Source: an uncultured Lachnospiraceae bacterium
Lineage (GTDB): Bacteria; Bacillota; Clostridia; Lachnospirales; Lachnospiraceae
Direction: 5' to 3'
NCBI GenBank assembly: GCA_902797705.1
Contig: CADBTX010000287.1
Location: forward strand, 1-9,009
Length of the DNA: 9,009 nucleotides
The notes below the pieces were generated by a model. That model ran no database searches. It saw only the letters and a list, made by a program, of their open reading frames with translations, and was not told the DNA's origin. Each line of letters starts with the position of its first letter. The first letter of the stretch is position 1. Shown piece by piece: positions 1-6,959 of the stretch. The position numbers and the translations under genes were made by a program.

Positions 1-2045
1 ATCCCCATCTTCTTATACATGGTGTTCGTTATATTATTTAAGAAATTCAGTTCCTCCCCGCTGAGATCCGGCAGTATCTGGCGGTAGAACTCCTCCAGGA
101 ACTGCAGGTGGGAGGCAAAACTGTTGGCTGCGGCCTTTTTGTCCGCTTCCACGCTGTCCTCTTCATCATCGGAAAGGGTGGTGATGATCTGGAAGGGATT
201 CAGTCGTCCCTCCGTCGCGGTTCCCACGTCTATCACCTTGCCGTCCAGTTCCTTGGCCATCTTCGTATACTCGTTCTCCGGGTCAAGGATGAATATCTTT
301 GAATCCTCCGCTGCAAGCTGTGAAAGAATGGTCTTTGTGGCATAGGATTTACCGGAACCGGACTTACCGATTATAACGGTATTTGAATTTACTCTCTCGG
401 AATCCCTTCTGAAGAAATTGATAAATACGGGGATACCTGAGGAGCGTCCTATGAAGATACCGCCCTCATCCTGAAGGTTTTTATAAACGAAGGGGAATAT
501 GGCGGCGATACTTCCGGAATGTATACCCCTTTCATAGCGTGAGAATGCGTCTCTGGCAGAAAGAGAAGCCGAAGAATAGGCTTCAAACTGCTGTAAGAAC
601 ATATCAGTGGTCCTGAAGCCCTCTTCCGAAAGCTTCTGCCTGACCTCCTTTTTGATGGAGGAAAGTTCCTTCTTTGCCTTGGCGGTCATGAGGCCGTTCC
701 TCTCAGCCTCGGACAGGGCATAATCATTAACCTGAAGAAATCCGTTCACGTTAAAGAGCATCTCATTCTCGCCCTGAAGTGAACGGAGAACCTCCGCAAG
801 AGCCTGGATCTGTGTATCGATATCAATGATACGGCTGGCCCTTCCCGTAGTATTCATCTGATCCCTGAGTTCCTCTAAGGATCTGTCGATCTGCCTGGTG
901 GCTCTGCCTCTTTCCACGCTCTTAAGCTTAAATACCACCTTGGTCCCCACGGTGTTGAACATCTGGGCACCCCAGGCATTTCCCACCAGCACCGGGTAAT
1001 CCCTTATGCGAAGATGGTGGGTTATGAGCTTGTCATACTGAACCGTCCTTGGAGCAAACCTTATGACATCCGGAAGTATCCAGTCCATATACTCATTTTT
1101 GGAAAGACTGTCCGCCTCCCTTTCGTCAAACTCCATTCCGTAATTGTATTTCAGGAACACAGCCAGCTCCTTCCCTTCAAGCTGTCTGCACTCCATGCCG
1201 TTAACCCTGAAATCTTCAATAAGCTGATCCGCCTGGGCCTGGATGATATTTCTGTCCTTATAGAGGAACATGATATAGTGGAAGGGGACATAGACCTTAT
1301 CCTTATAATTAATGTCCTCCAGGGTCTTTATCCGCTCTTCGATTATCTCCACCCTGTCCAAAAGCTCTTCCTTTGAAAGAAGGCCGTTCATAAAGGCTTC
1401 CTTCAGCTCATTGAGCCGCATGTTCTCGTTTTTTATAAAACTGTCATAAAGTACCGGCCTGTCCAGCTTAACGAGATTTATGGTCTCATCCAGTACCGCC
1501 GTACGTAAGACGCCGCCAAAGACCCTGTCTATCATGGCATCCTGCCGGGATTCCGTGAAAAAGCGGAACTCCGTGGAGGGAATGTTTACCACAGTAGCAG
1601 CATACTCATCTCCGTATTCTATAAAGCGCCCGTCTATTCCGGTAAAGGGAGTGATATCCTCAACGGAAAGTCTCTTCCCTCCTGTGACCATATTCCTTAT
1701 ATTATCAAAGAGCTTAAATATGCCCTTTGGCTTATCATTTTCCTCTTCCCCGGCATCCTCTTCTTCATCCATAAGCTTTTTTGAACGCTTTTTGAAAACC
1801 CTGGGTCTCCCGAGGTAGGTCATGCCGAAAAGAGCCACCAGATATCCCTTGTCATCCTCTACTGGAAATACAAGTGCGACTGTAAGTATGGTGGCAACCG
1901 CCGCCATGATAAAACGTCCGGGCAGGTTTGATACGGCAAGGCTTATCACCAGCATTGCGCCCACCGCTCCCACGATGACATCTATTACCTCGATGCCCCG
2001 GAAAAGCTCCATTCTGACATTTGTTCTCTTAGGTATTACTCTCAT
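1..2045 (-). CDS. virB4: PrgI-VirB4 fusion conjugal transfer ATPase (3' end outside window)
   Basis: The first 681 residues of a VirB4/TraC-type ATPase are visible; the frame runs off the left edge. VirB4 powers T4SS assembly and DNA transfer at the inner face of the membrane. ATG at 2043-2045 is the only plausible upstream start because an in-frame TAG directly precedes it. Residues 1-90 form a separate PrgI/VirB3-like domain: MRVIPKRT head, helices at about 20-40 and 45-62, then YLGRPRVFKKR. An acidic linker (92-106) leads to the VirB4 N-terminal domain, which begins with VEDITPFTGIDGRF at about 128-141. Helical, possibly coiled regions lie at 207-245 and 383-425. Walker A GKSGSGKS is at 560-567 (bases 345-368), followed by the family-typical FILDPENEYTK at about 585-595. 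Walker B and the C-terminal lobe should lie beyond base 1. It resembles CD1110-type VirB4 proteins of C. difficile elements, with the PrgI domain joined to it. No frameshift was found along the whole segment. Confidence 0.95.
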   Translation of the reverse strand, partial: MRVIPKRTNVRMELFRGIEVIDVIVGAVGAMLVISLAVSNLPGRFIMAAVATILTVALVFPVEDDKGYLVALFGMTYLGRPRVFKKRSKKLMDEEEDAGEEENDKPKGIFKLFDNIRNMVTGGKRLSVEDITPFTGIDGRFIEYGDEYAATVVNIPSTEFRFFTESRQDAMIDRVFGGVLRTAVLDETINLVKLDRPVLYDSFIKNENMRLNELKEAFMNGLLSKEELLDRVEIIEERIKTLEDINYKDKVYVPFHYIMFLYKDRNIIQAQADQLIEDFRVNGMECRQLEGKELAVFLKYNYGMEFDEREADSLSKNEYMDWILPDVIRFAPRTVQYDKLITHHLRIRDYPVLVGNAWGAQMFNTVGTKVVFKLKSVERGRATRQIDRSLEELRDQMNTTGRASRIIDIDTQIQALAEVLRSLQGENEMLFNVNGFLQVNDYALSEAERNGLMTAKAKKELSSIKKEVRQKLSEEGFRTTDMFLQQFEAYSSASLSARDAFSRYERGIHSGSIAAIFPFVYKNLQDEGGIFIGRSSGIPVFINFFRRDSERVNSNTVIIGKSGSGKSYATKTILSQLAAEDSKIFILDPENEYTKMAKELDGKVIDVGTATEGRLNPFQIITTLSDDEEDSVEADKKAAANSFASHLQFLEEFYRQILPDLSGEELNFLNNITNTMYKKMG

Positions 2046-2061
2046 CTATTATCCGATATTG

Positions 2062-2068
2062 CTCCCTT
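2062..2068 (-). promoter_or_regulatory. Probable ribosome binding site of the PrgI-VirB4 gene, unusually distant
   Basis: AAGGGAG on the minus strand is the only Shine-Dalgarno-like sequence before the ATG at 2043-2045, but the gap is 16 bases instead of the usual 5-9. The start itself is fixed by an in-frame TAG just before it and by the PrgI-like N-terminus. Initiation may be weak or depend on the upstream gene, which ends at 2078. Confidence 0.45.
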
Positions 2069-2077
2069 ATATTCCGG

Positions 2078-3760
2078 TTAGAATTTATTACCGCCATTTC
2101 CTCCCAGCTTGTTTCCTCCTGCGGGATTATTATTTCCCACGCCGAGAAGGTTGTTCATATCCCGGGCATTGCCCTGGCCCGCGCCATTTGCAAGAGCTTT
2201 GGCATCCTGGACGGCTTTATTATTATTATTTACTCCTATGGCTCCGGCTGGAGGATTTACCGGAACCCCGCCGTTATACTGGTTATCGTTACCCTTTCCG
2301 CCTCCGCCGGAAGATTTCCTGCCGGAGAACATATTCTTCACGCTGCCTCCAACTGCGCTTGCAGCCCTGGAGGTTCCGTATGCTGCAGCCGCAGCGCCGC
2401 TTGAAAGCACGTTCCCTGCGAGACCGCCGTAGGACATCAGTAGCTTGCCCATTCTCTTTCCCTGGAAGGATGCCACCATACCGCCGTATCTCGCTCCGAT
2501 GGCAGCCTCTTCCTGTTCGGTCCTGGCTGCAGTCTGACTTAAGATACTGGTAACAAGAGGTCCTATCGCCCTTATTCCCATGGCTCCTCCCGCAAGGAAC
2601 AGAAGCTTTATCAGGTAATTCTGCACCGTAGCGCCGTTAGATCCCGGTTTCACGAAGGAGATGGTATTGGAAAACAGCATGCCGGCCACCAGAAGATAGA
2701 GCCGCATCGCCACCACCATTCCGTAGCCTCCAAAGAGTTTTCCAAGGAACAGACTGGACCATGACTTAAAGTGCTCTCCGTCATCCAGGGGCATCATGGC
2801 GATAAAGAAGGGCTCGGTGATAAGCAGCACTATAACCTCAAATATCCTGCAGATAAATATGAACAGCACCATTCCAAGAACGATATTAAAATATATCCCC
2901 AGGCCTATGCCTATGACATAGTCTATACCCCTGAATGTGAAGGTGTTCTTTACCCTGAAGGGGTTTGCATAGGCAGGCATGTCTTCCGAGTCGCTGATCA
3001 GATAGAATTCCTTACGGTATTTGTCCATAACGCCGAAGTCATCCGGCTTTGTACCGGTGTAACTGGCGTTATAGTTTTTAGCCTCGGGATGCTTATCCGT
3101 ATCGATGGCGTCAAGGGATGCCACAGTGAATATGGTCCTGGCAACGGTGGTCTTTCCCTTTCCTGCAGCAAAGGCATCATCGATGGTATTTAATATGGCC
3201 CCGGAAAGCGAGAGCATGAATGTCGCTATAAGGGGAACAAGGATAAAATACAGCATTGCCTTTGCTGTCTGACGGAGTACGTGGCTCACGGGCTTGGACT
3301 GTCTTCCGTCCATTTCCATCATGGACTTTACCGTGGCGAGGATGGCACAGAAAATGCATAATACCATTCCGACTCCAATCATGGCGGCCATCATCCTCTT
3401 GATGGAAGGTTCCGCAAAGAGAGCCGACAAAAGAGTCATGGGCTTGTATGTGCCGTTCGTCATCCTGTAAACGGGACTGATCCCGGATACAACGTCAAAG
3501 CAGTCCTCTATGCAGTCAAGGACCAGAAGAACTGTAGTCTGAAATGCGTAGAACCTTGCAAAGATTATCTCAAGGATACCGTTTAATACGGTCTTTGCAA
3601 ATTTCTCCAGTGCATCCACGATAAGATTGTTCCATGTATCACTGATCCATGTGGCAGCCTGTGATACAGCGTCACTTATCTTATACCAGATATTCTGTTT
3701 TACAAAGTTGGATACCTTATCGCAGATATCGTCAAACCAGTTTAACTGTACTGTAAGCAT
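2078..3760 (-). CDS. VirB6/TrbL-like conjugal transfer membrane protein, second copy
   Basis: This 560-residue paralogue of the preceding gene has the same plan. The ATG at 3758-3760 follows AGAGGG by seven bases. The N-terminus keeps VQL and DD at residues 4-11, followed by a helix-rich region; PVYRM is at 96-100. Likely membrane segments are about 60-82, 122-146, 164-190, 280-322 (probably two), 340-366 and 382-407. MPLDDGEHFKSW at 323-334 and MRLYL at 352-356 match the family signature of the first copy. The loop between the third and fourth segments (about 191-279) is longer than in the first copy. The C-terminal extension (about 408-560) is much longer: charged at first, then Ala-rich, then Gly/Asn-rich with NNNN at 511-514, and it is likely disordered and cytoplasmic or channel-facing. 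Its role should be channel formation with VirB4 and VirD4, possibly as a heteromer with copy one (inference). Confidence 0.92.
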   Translation of the reverse strand: MLTVQLNWFDDICDKVSNFVKQNIWYKISDAVSQAATWISDTWNNLIVDALEKFAKTVLNGILEIIFARFYAFQTTVLLVLDCIEDCFDVVSGISPVYRMTNGTYKPMTLLSALFAEPSIKRMMAAMIGVGMVLCIFCAILATVKSMMEMDGRQSKPVSHVLRQTAKAMLYFILVPLIATFMLSLSGAILNTIDDAFAAGKGKTTVARTIFTVASLDAIDTDKHPEAKNYNASYTGTKPDDFGVMDKYRKEFYLISDSEDMPAYANPFRVKNTFTFRGIDYVIGIGLGIYFNIVLGMVLFIFICRIFEVIVLLITEPFFIAMMPLDDGEHFKSWSSLFLGKLFGGYGMVVAMRLYLLVAGMLFSNTISFVKPGSNGATVQNYLIKLLFLAGGAMGIRAIGPLVTSILSQTAARTEQEEAAIGARYGGMVASFQGKRMGKLLMSYGGLAGNVLSSGAAAAAYGTSRAASAVGGSVKNMFSGRKSSGGGGKGNDNQYNGGVPVNPPAGAIGVNNNNKAVQDAKALANGAGQGNARDMNNLLGVGNNNPAGGNKLGGNGGNKF

Positions 3761-3767
3761 AAACTGT

Positions 3768-3773
3768 CCCTCT
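3768..3773 (-). promoter_or_regulatory. Ribosome binding site of the second VirB6-like gene
   Basis: AGAGGG is seven bases before the ATG at 3758-3760. It lies almost on the stop codon of the first VirB6-like gene (3776-3778), so ribosomes finishing that gene could reinitiate here (inference). Confidence 0.75.
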
Positions 3774-3775
3774 TA

Positions 3776-5122
3776 TCATGAATCGTTTCCCGAATTCCCG
3801 CTGTTTCCGCCTCCACCGCCGGAAATCGCTCCCGCAGCCGCGCTGGCGCCTCCGGTGCCTATTGCCATTGCCGCTCCCGCAGCCTGTTTGGTCCTTCTGG
3901 CAGCTGCCGCCATAAAATCGCCTCTTCTCATAAGCATGGCCACGTAGGGATCCATTACTTCCATCATCAGATACTGACTGCGCCAGGATGCAAAGGCTCC
4001 TCCCAGCAATATCATGATCTTCAGTACAAAGCCCACGCAGGCGTGGTAAGTATCACGGAGCATTCCGGATATCGTGCCCCCGGACCAGTTCCAGAAATAT
4101 ACCACCGATTCCGCAGAAAAATTGCCCTGAACAGGCCATAGGACTATATCGGAATTAGAAAGAGTAAGGGCCGGGACTATGGCCAGATACACCCTCATTG
4201 TCAGCATGGGGCCGAAGGAAGCCAGGGCATATCCCGCGAACATATTCTTCCATTTCTTGAATTTTTCACCGTCGTCAAAGGGCATGGTGGCCACGAACCA
4301 GGGGCTTACCATAAAGAGCACCAGGAGCGCGAATATCCTTATTACGCTCTGGATAAGACAGCCCATAAGTATCACTATCATGAAGAGAGCGATAATATAA
4401 TTCAGTAAATAATTCAGTTCCCTGTAATTCACATAATCAATGGCGTCGGAACGCAGGAAATTCTGCCCTTTGGAATAAAAGGCCCTGGCGCTGGAATATT
4501 TGAACTCATCTCCGACCCCCACCGCATACAGGGCGTCACAGACCCTTGTATTGTCCTGAGCCACCTCAATAACGGAATAGGTCACAACGGAAGAAAGCTT
4601 TATGACCATAAGGCAGGCAAGGGGGATAAGGAAAAAGGTGATACAGGCCTTAAATGCGAGACGCAGCACCTCTGTCACGGGACGCTTGTTGTCCCAGAGA
4701 GAATCCCCCATGGAGCGGATCACAGCGAAAATGGTCACTATGAAGCAGAGAGCAAAAGCACCCAGCATTATATACCAGTAAACATTCATAACCGTGCTGT
4801 CAGAGAAAAGGATATCGAGAAAGCTCTGGTCCTCAAGGATATTGGCGTTTCCCGTGGTGGAAACATATTTTCCCCCATCCATCCTGTATACGCCCCTCAC
4901 ACCTGTGAAGATATCGAAGATCTGCTCAAGTATATATATGAATTTAAGGAGTGAAGTCCAGATACCGTAGATCGCTCTGTAAACGAATACAGAGACCATC
5001 TCTTCTATAAGCCCGTAAAAACCCGTAAGTGAAGCGTTGAACTTAAAGGAAAAACGGTTCAGGAAATATTTGTCTAATATTTCCTCAAGATCATCCAGGA
5101 TACTTAATTGTACCGGGGTCAT
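3776..5122 (-). CDS. VirB6/TrbL-like conjugal transfer membrane protein, first copy
   Basis: This 448-residue polytopic membrane protein resembles the VirB6/TrbL-like (CD1112-type) proteins of Gram-positive conjugative elements, thought to line the inner-membrane part of the transfer channel. The ATG at 5120-5122 follows AGGAGG by seven bases. Likely membrane segments are about 45-70, 114-137, 155-185, 237-279 (probably two), 293-320 and 366-385. The family-like signature MPFDDGEKFKKW is at 280-291, followed by MRVYL at 309-313. A soluble loop of about 50 residues (186-236) lies before the signature helices. The C-terminus (403-448) is Ala-rich then Gly/Ser/Asn-rich and looks disordered. It shares its N-terminal pattern (VQL, then DD), a GVYR/PVYRM-type motif and the DDGE signature with the next gene, so the two are paralogues. 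It begins 33 bases after the Ig-like gene and ends 15 bases before the second copy. The family is secure; topology is estimated by eye. Confidence 0.92.
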   Translation of the reverse strand: MTPVQLSILDDLEEILDKYFLNRFSFKFNASLTGFYGLIEEMVSVFVYRAIYGIWTSLLKFIYILEQIFDIFTGVRGVYRMDGGKYVSTTGNANILEDQSFLDILFSDSTVMNVYWYIMLGAFALCFIVTIFAVIRSMGDSLWDNKRPVTEVLRLAFKACITFFLIPLACLMVIKLSSVVTYSVIEVAQDNTRVCDALYAVGVGDEFKYSSARAFYSKGQNFLRSDAIDYVNYRELNYLLNYIIALFMIVILMGCLIQSVIRIFALLVLFMVSPWFVATMPFDDGEKFKKWKNMFAGYALASFGPMLTMRVYLAIVPALTLSNSDIVLWPVQGNFSAESVVYFWNWSGGTISGMLRDTYHACVGFVLKIMILLGGAFASWRSQYLMMEVMDPYVAMLMRRGDFMAAAARRTKQAAGAAMAIGTGGASAAAGAISGGGGGNSGNSGNDS

Positions 5123-5129
5123 GCATTTT

Positions 5130-5135
5130 CCTCCT
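5130..5135 (-). promoter_or_regulatory. Ribosome binding site of the first VirB6-like gene
   Basis: A perfect AGGAGG core (in AAAGGAGG) sits seven bases before the ATG at 5120-5122, the strongest site in the operon. Another ATG at 5124-5126 is out of frame and too close to the site, so the 5122 start is preferred. Confidence 0.85.
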
Positions 5136-5155
5136 TTCCTGCTTTATTTTGTTCT

Positions 5156-6913
5156 CTACCTTATGGCGACTTTTTTCCTGATCCTTAATAGATAGAATAT
5201 GAGTCCGCCGATAAGTCCCAGAGCTATAAGTATAGCTATGACAGCGCCTGCGTTTATCCTGTAGCTTACCCTGAAGGAGGCTGAGGAACTATTTCCGGCC
5301 TTGTCATAGGCTGTAAGGGTGTAGGATCCGGCCTCTGTGATCTCGGTCACTGTGCCCGTATCACTTACAAGTTCATCATTCCTGTACAGAGTACAGTGAT
5401 CCACATCCCCTGTTTTATACGTGATAGTTGCGAGATTTGGCACCACGGATACGTCAAATAATGGCTGAAGGGTATCCCTTGACAGTATCACCTCTGTGCT
5501 TCCGTTTGCGGAATCCATGGTTATCTCATAATTTCCGTCGTTGATCAGCCGTACCGTATCGGGACTTAGGATGGCGCTCCCGCTCACATCCTCTCCCTCG
5601 TATCTAACGCTTCTGAAGGTCATGTTCTCAGGAGCATTGACTATTCCGAGATCGGACACAGGTGCGGTTATGACCCTGAAATGGAATACAGGGACATCAT
5701 CGCCGTAGGCACTTTCAAACCCGTCTCCCGTTCCGGAGACAAATACGGTATAGCTGCCGTCATCCTTTATGTACTGCCCGGCCTTATAGTCCTCCATAAG
5801 GTCCCCGTTTTTATATACGGTGTAGTTCAGATTATCTGCCGCCTGTATCATAACGGGTTCATTGCTTATCATGCCGTTGGGCACATTGGTATAGAAATAG
5901 TCCTTTGTAAGAAGGGTATTCTTATAAAATCCTGTTCCGGGATCATATTCCCCGTTCATTCCGTTGGCTGCAAGGAAGGCTTCCTCCGGGGTTGTCCTTT
6001 CAGACGTCTCTTCCGGAGCTTCCTCGGGAACATCCCCGGATACTGTCGCCATATCAAAATCATAGTCATCGGGGCGGAGATCATCGGGAAGATAGTCTCC
6101 ATCCTCCTCTCCGAAGAGAAGGGAGGCATTTCCGCTGACGGATCCGTTTCCGCTTACTGTTTCAGACTCCGGAACTCCCGGTATGGAAGTTAGGCCTTCC
6201 TCTCCTTCCACAGCCTCATAACCTGCCACTCCGGCCTCATACTGTATACGGAAGCGGAACTTTGCCTTGCTTATCTTCTGCTGCGAAAAGGGGACGCTCT
6301 CCTGATCTTCTCCCAGGACAAAAAGTGTAAGTACGTAGGAACCGGGCTCGGTGATGGGCTCTTCGGATCTGACACTCACGCTCTTACCGTCCTTCTTCAT
6401 CCTTGCCGCCACTCCGTCAGGGATATCAAGGACCACTGCACGGTTCACAACGGAGCCGTTGGCCACATTTGTGAAAATGGAGACGTCATCATTCAAGCTC
6501 TCCTCGTAAACCCTGTAATTCTGATGGTAATACTCGGAAAGACCTCCGTCATCAACGGTGGGACCCTTTACCTCGCTCTCCATACCCTGCATTATCTGAT
6601 CCTGCAGGGGGATCTGCTTCTGGTTTGAATTATTCCCGTTATTCGTGCCATTATTATTTACGTTCGTATTGCCGTTATTGGCACCGTTATTTGTACTGTT
6701 TCCGTAAATACGGCTCAGGGCCTCATATAATGACTGTCCGGCGTTATTGTTATTATTGTTGTTGTTATTATTGCTGTCGGTACTGCTGTTTTCACCGGAG
6801 CTTGTATTTTCATCCGCATATGCGACGCCTCCAAATGATAAAACATACGAACAGAGCATAAATGACAATGCTCCTGCTCCCAGTATCCTTTTTATGACTC
6901 TCTTGAACTTCAA
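5156..6913 (-). CDS. Secreted membrane-anchored Ig-like repeat protein, Asn-rich, function unknown
   Basis: I do not recognise a named family for this 585-residue protein. It starts at TTG (6911-6913), supported by GGAGGG eight bases upstream and by the signal peptide that follows: a KFKRVIKR basic head, a hydrophobic core at 10-30 and a likely cleavage after AYA33. Residues 48-57 are ten consecutive Asn, and 71-99 are Asn/Gly/Thr-rich. A beta-rich module at about 140-225 is repeated at about 335-416 (FTNV.NG near the start, then GSY, then F.FR). These two are separated by an acidic, Pro-containing linker with three VSGN/VSGD motifs. A weaker module lies at 430-490, and a last one at 491-552 ends in AGSYTLTAYDKAGN, typical of bacterial Ig-like folds. 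One membrane helix at 555-576 is followed by RIRKK, which predicts an outside body and a short cytoplasmic end. There is no LPXTG sorting signal. Position between VirD4 and VirB6 implies an extracytoplasmic role in conjugation, perhaps wall spanning or mating contact (inference). Confidence 0.9.
   Translation of the reverse strand: MKFKRVIKRILGAGALSFMLCSYVLSFGGVAYADENTSSGENSSTDSNNNNNNNNNNAGQSLYEALSRIYGNSTNNGANNGNTNVNNNGTNNGNNSNQKQIPLQDQIMQGMESEVKGPTVDDGGLSEYYHQNYRVYEESLNDDVSIFTNVANGSVVNRAVVLDIPDGVAARMKKDGKSVSVRSEEPITEPGSYVLTLFVLGEDQESVPFSQQKISKAKFRFRIQYEAGVAGYEAVEGEEGLTSIPGVPESETVSGNGSVSGNASLLFGEEDGDYLPDDLRPDDYDFDMATVSGDVPEEAPEETSERTTPEEAFLAANGMNGEYDPGTGFYKNTLLTKDYFYTNVPNGMISNEPVMIQAADNLNYTVYKNGDLMEDYKAGQYIKDDGSYTVFVSGTGDGFESAYGDDVPVFHFRVITAPVSDLGIVNAPENMTFRSVRYEGEDVSGSAILSPDTVRLINDGNYEITMDSANGSTEVILSRDTLQPLFDVSVVPNLATITYKTGDVDHCTLYRNDELVSDTGTVTEITEAGSYTLTAYDKAGNSSSASFRVSYRINAGAVIAILIALGLIGGLIFYLLRIRKKVAIR
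5666..6496 (-). repeat. Two diverged copies of a beta-rich module within the Ig-like protein gene
   Basis: Copy A is at about 6239-6496 (residues 140-225) and copy B at about 5666-5911 (residues 335-416). Shared landmarks in order are FTNVANG versus YTNVPNG, a VVN/ISN turn, KDGK versus KNGD, EPGSYVLT versus DDGSYTVF, and a final FRFRI versus FHFRV. The match is seen only in protein; the DNA copies are well diverged, which points to an old duplication. Confidence 0.75.
6617..6772 (-). repeat. Asn-codon low-complexity tracts in the Ig-like protein gene
   Basis: Two AAT/AAC-rich stretches code for ten consecutive Asn (6743-6772) and for an Asn/Gly/Thr-rich segment (about 6617-6703). A short normal segment encoding a helix-like sequence (QSLYEALSRIY) separates them. 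AAT and AAC are mixed, so it is not a pure trinucleotide array. It probably makes a flexible spacer between the signal-peptide cleavage site and the folded modules. Confidence 0.8.
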
Positions 6914-6921
6914 AAACTAAT

Positions 6922-6927
6922 CCCTCC
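6922..6927 (-). promoter_or_regulatory. Ribosome binding site of the Ig-like protein gene
   Basis: GGAGGG on the minus strand, eight bases before the TTG at 6911-6913. It decides this non-ATG start: the next residues form a clear signal peptide, and no ATG lies at the right distance. Confidence 0.8.
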
Positions 6928-6959
6928 GGATCAAATAGTATTTCCCCAAAAGCCCCGGT

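Noticed and set aside
1014..1376. A 120-codon plus-strand open frame opposite VirB4
   Set aside because: It is contained in the conserved VirB4 N-terminal domain on the other strand and shows no independent coding features.
1822..2553. A 243-codon plus-strand open frame across the VirB4 start and the VirB6 3' end
   Set aside because: It lies fully opposite two clear T4SS genes, its product is an Arg/Tyr/Pro-rich string with no recognisable domain, and I saw no supporting ribosome binding site. It is best read as an antisense shadow of low-complexity Gly/Asn codons.
3140..3165. A P-loop-like GKGKTT stretch in the second VirB6-like protein
   Set aside because: The Walker A spacing is not met (no Gly at the required position before GKT), and it sits in a loop after a membrane helix with no nucleotide-binding fold around it.
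5159..5260. Possible sortase anchoring of the surface protein
   Set aside because: The C-terminal helix and basic end resemble a sorting tail, but no LPXTG-like motif precedes the helix, so a plain membrane anchor is more likely.
5681..6193. A 170-codon plus-strand open frame opposite the Ig-like protein gene
   Set aside because: It is antisense to a gene with a convincing start, signal peptide and membrane anchor, and its product shows no family features.
6850..6863. Possible lipoprotein signal at Cys21 of the surface protein
   Set aside because: The residues before the Cys are Phe-Met-Leu, which do not fit a lipobox, and the Cys is inside the hydrophobic core with a good AYA cleavage site further on.
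6914..6959. Possible terminator between VirD4 and the Ig-like gene
   Set aside because: The 46-base gap has G/C-rich bits but I could not pair them into a stable hairpin followed by a T run in the direction of transcription.
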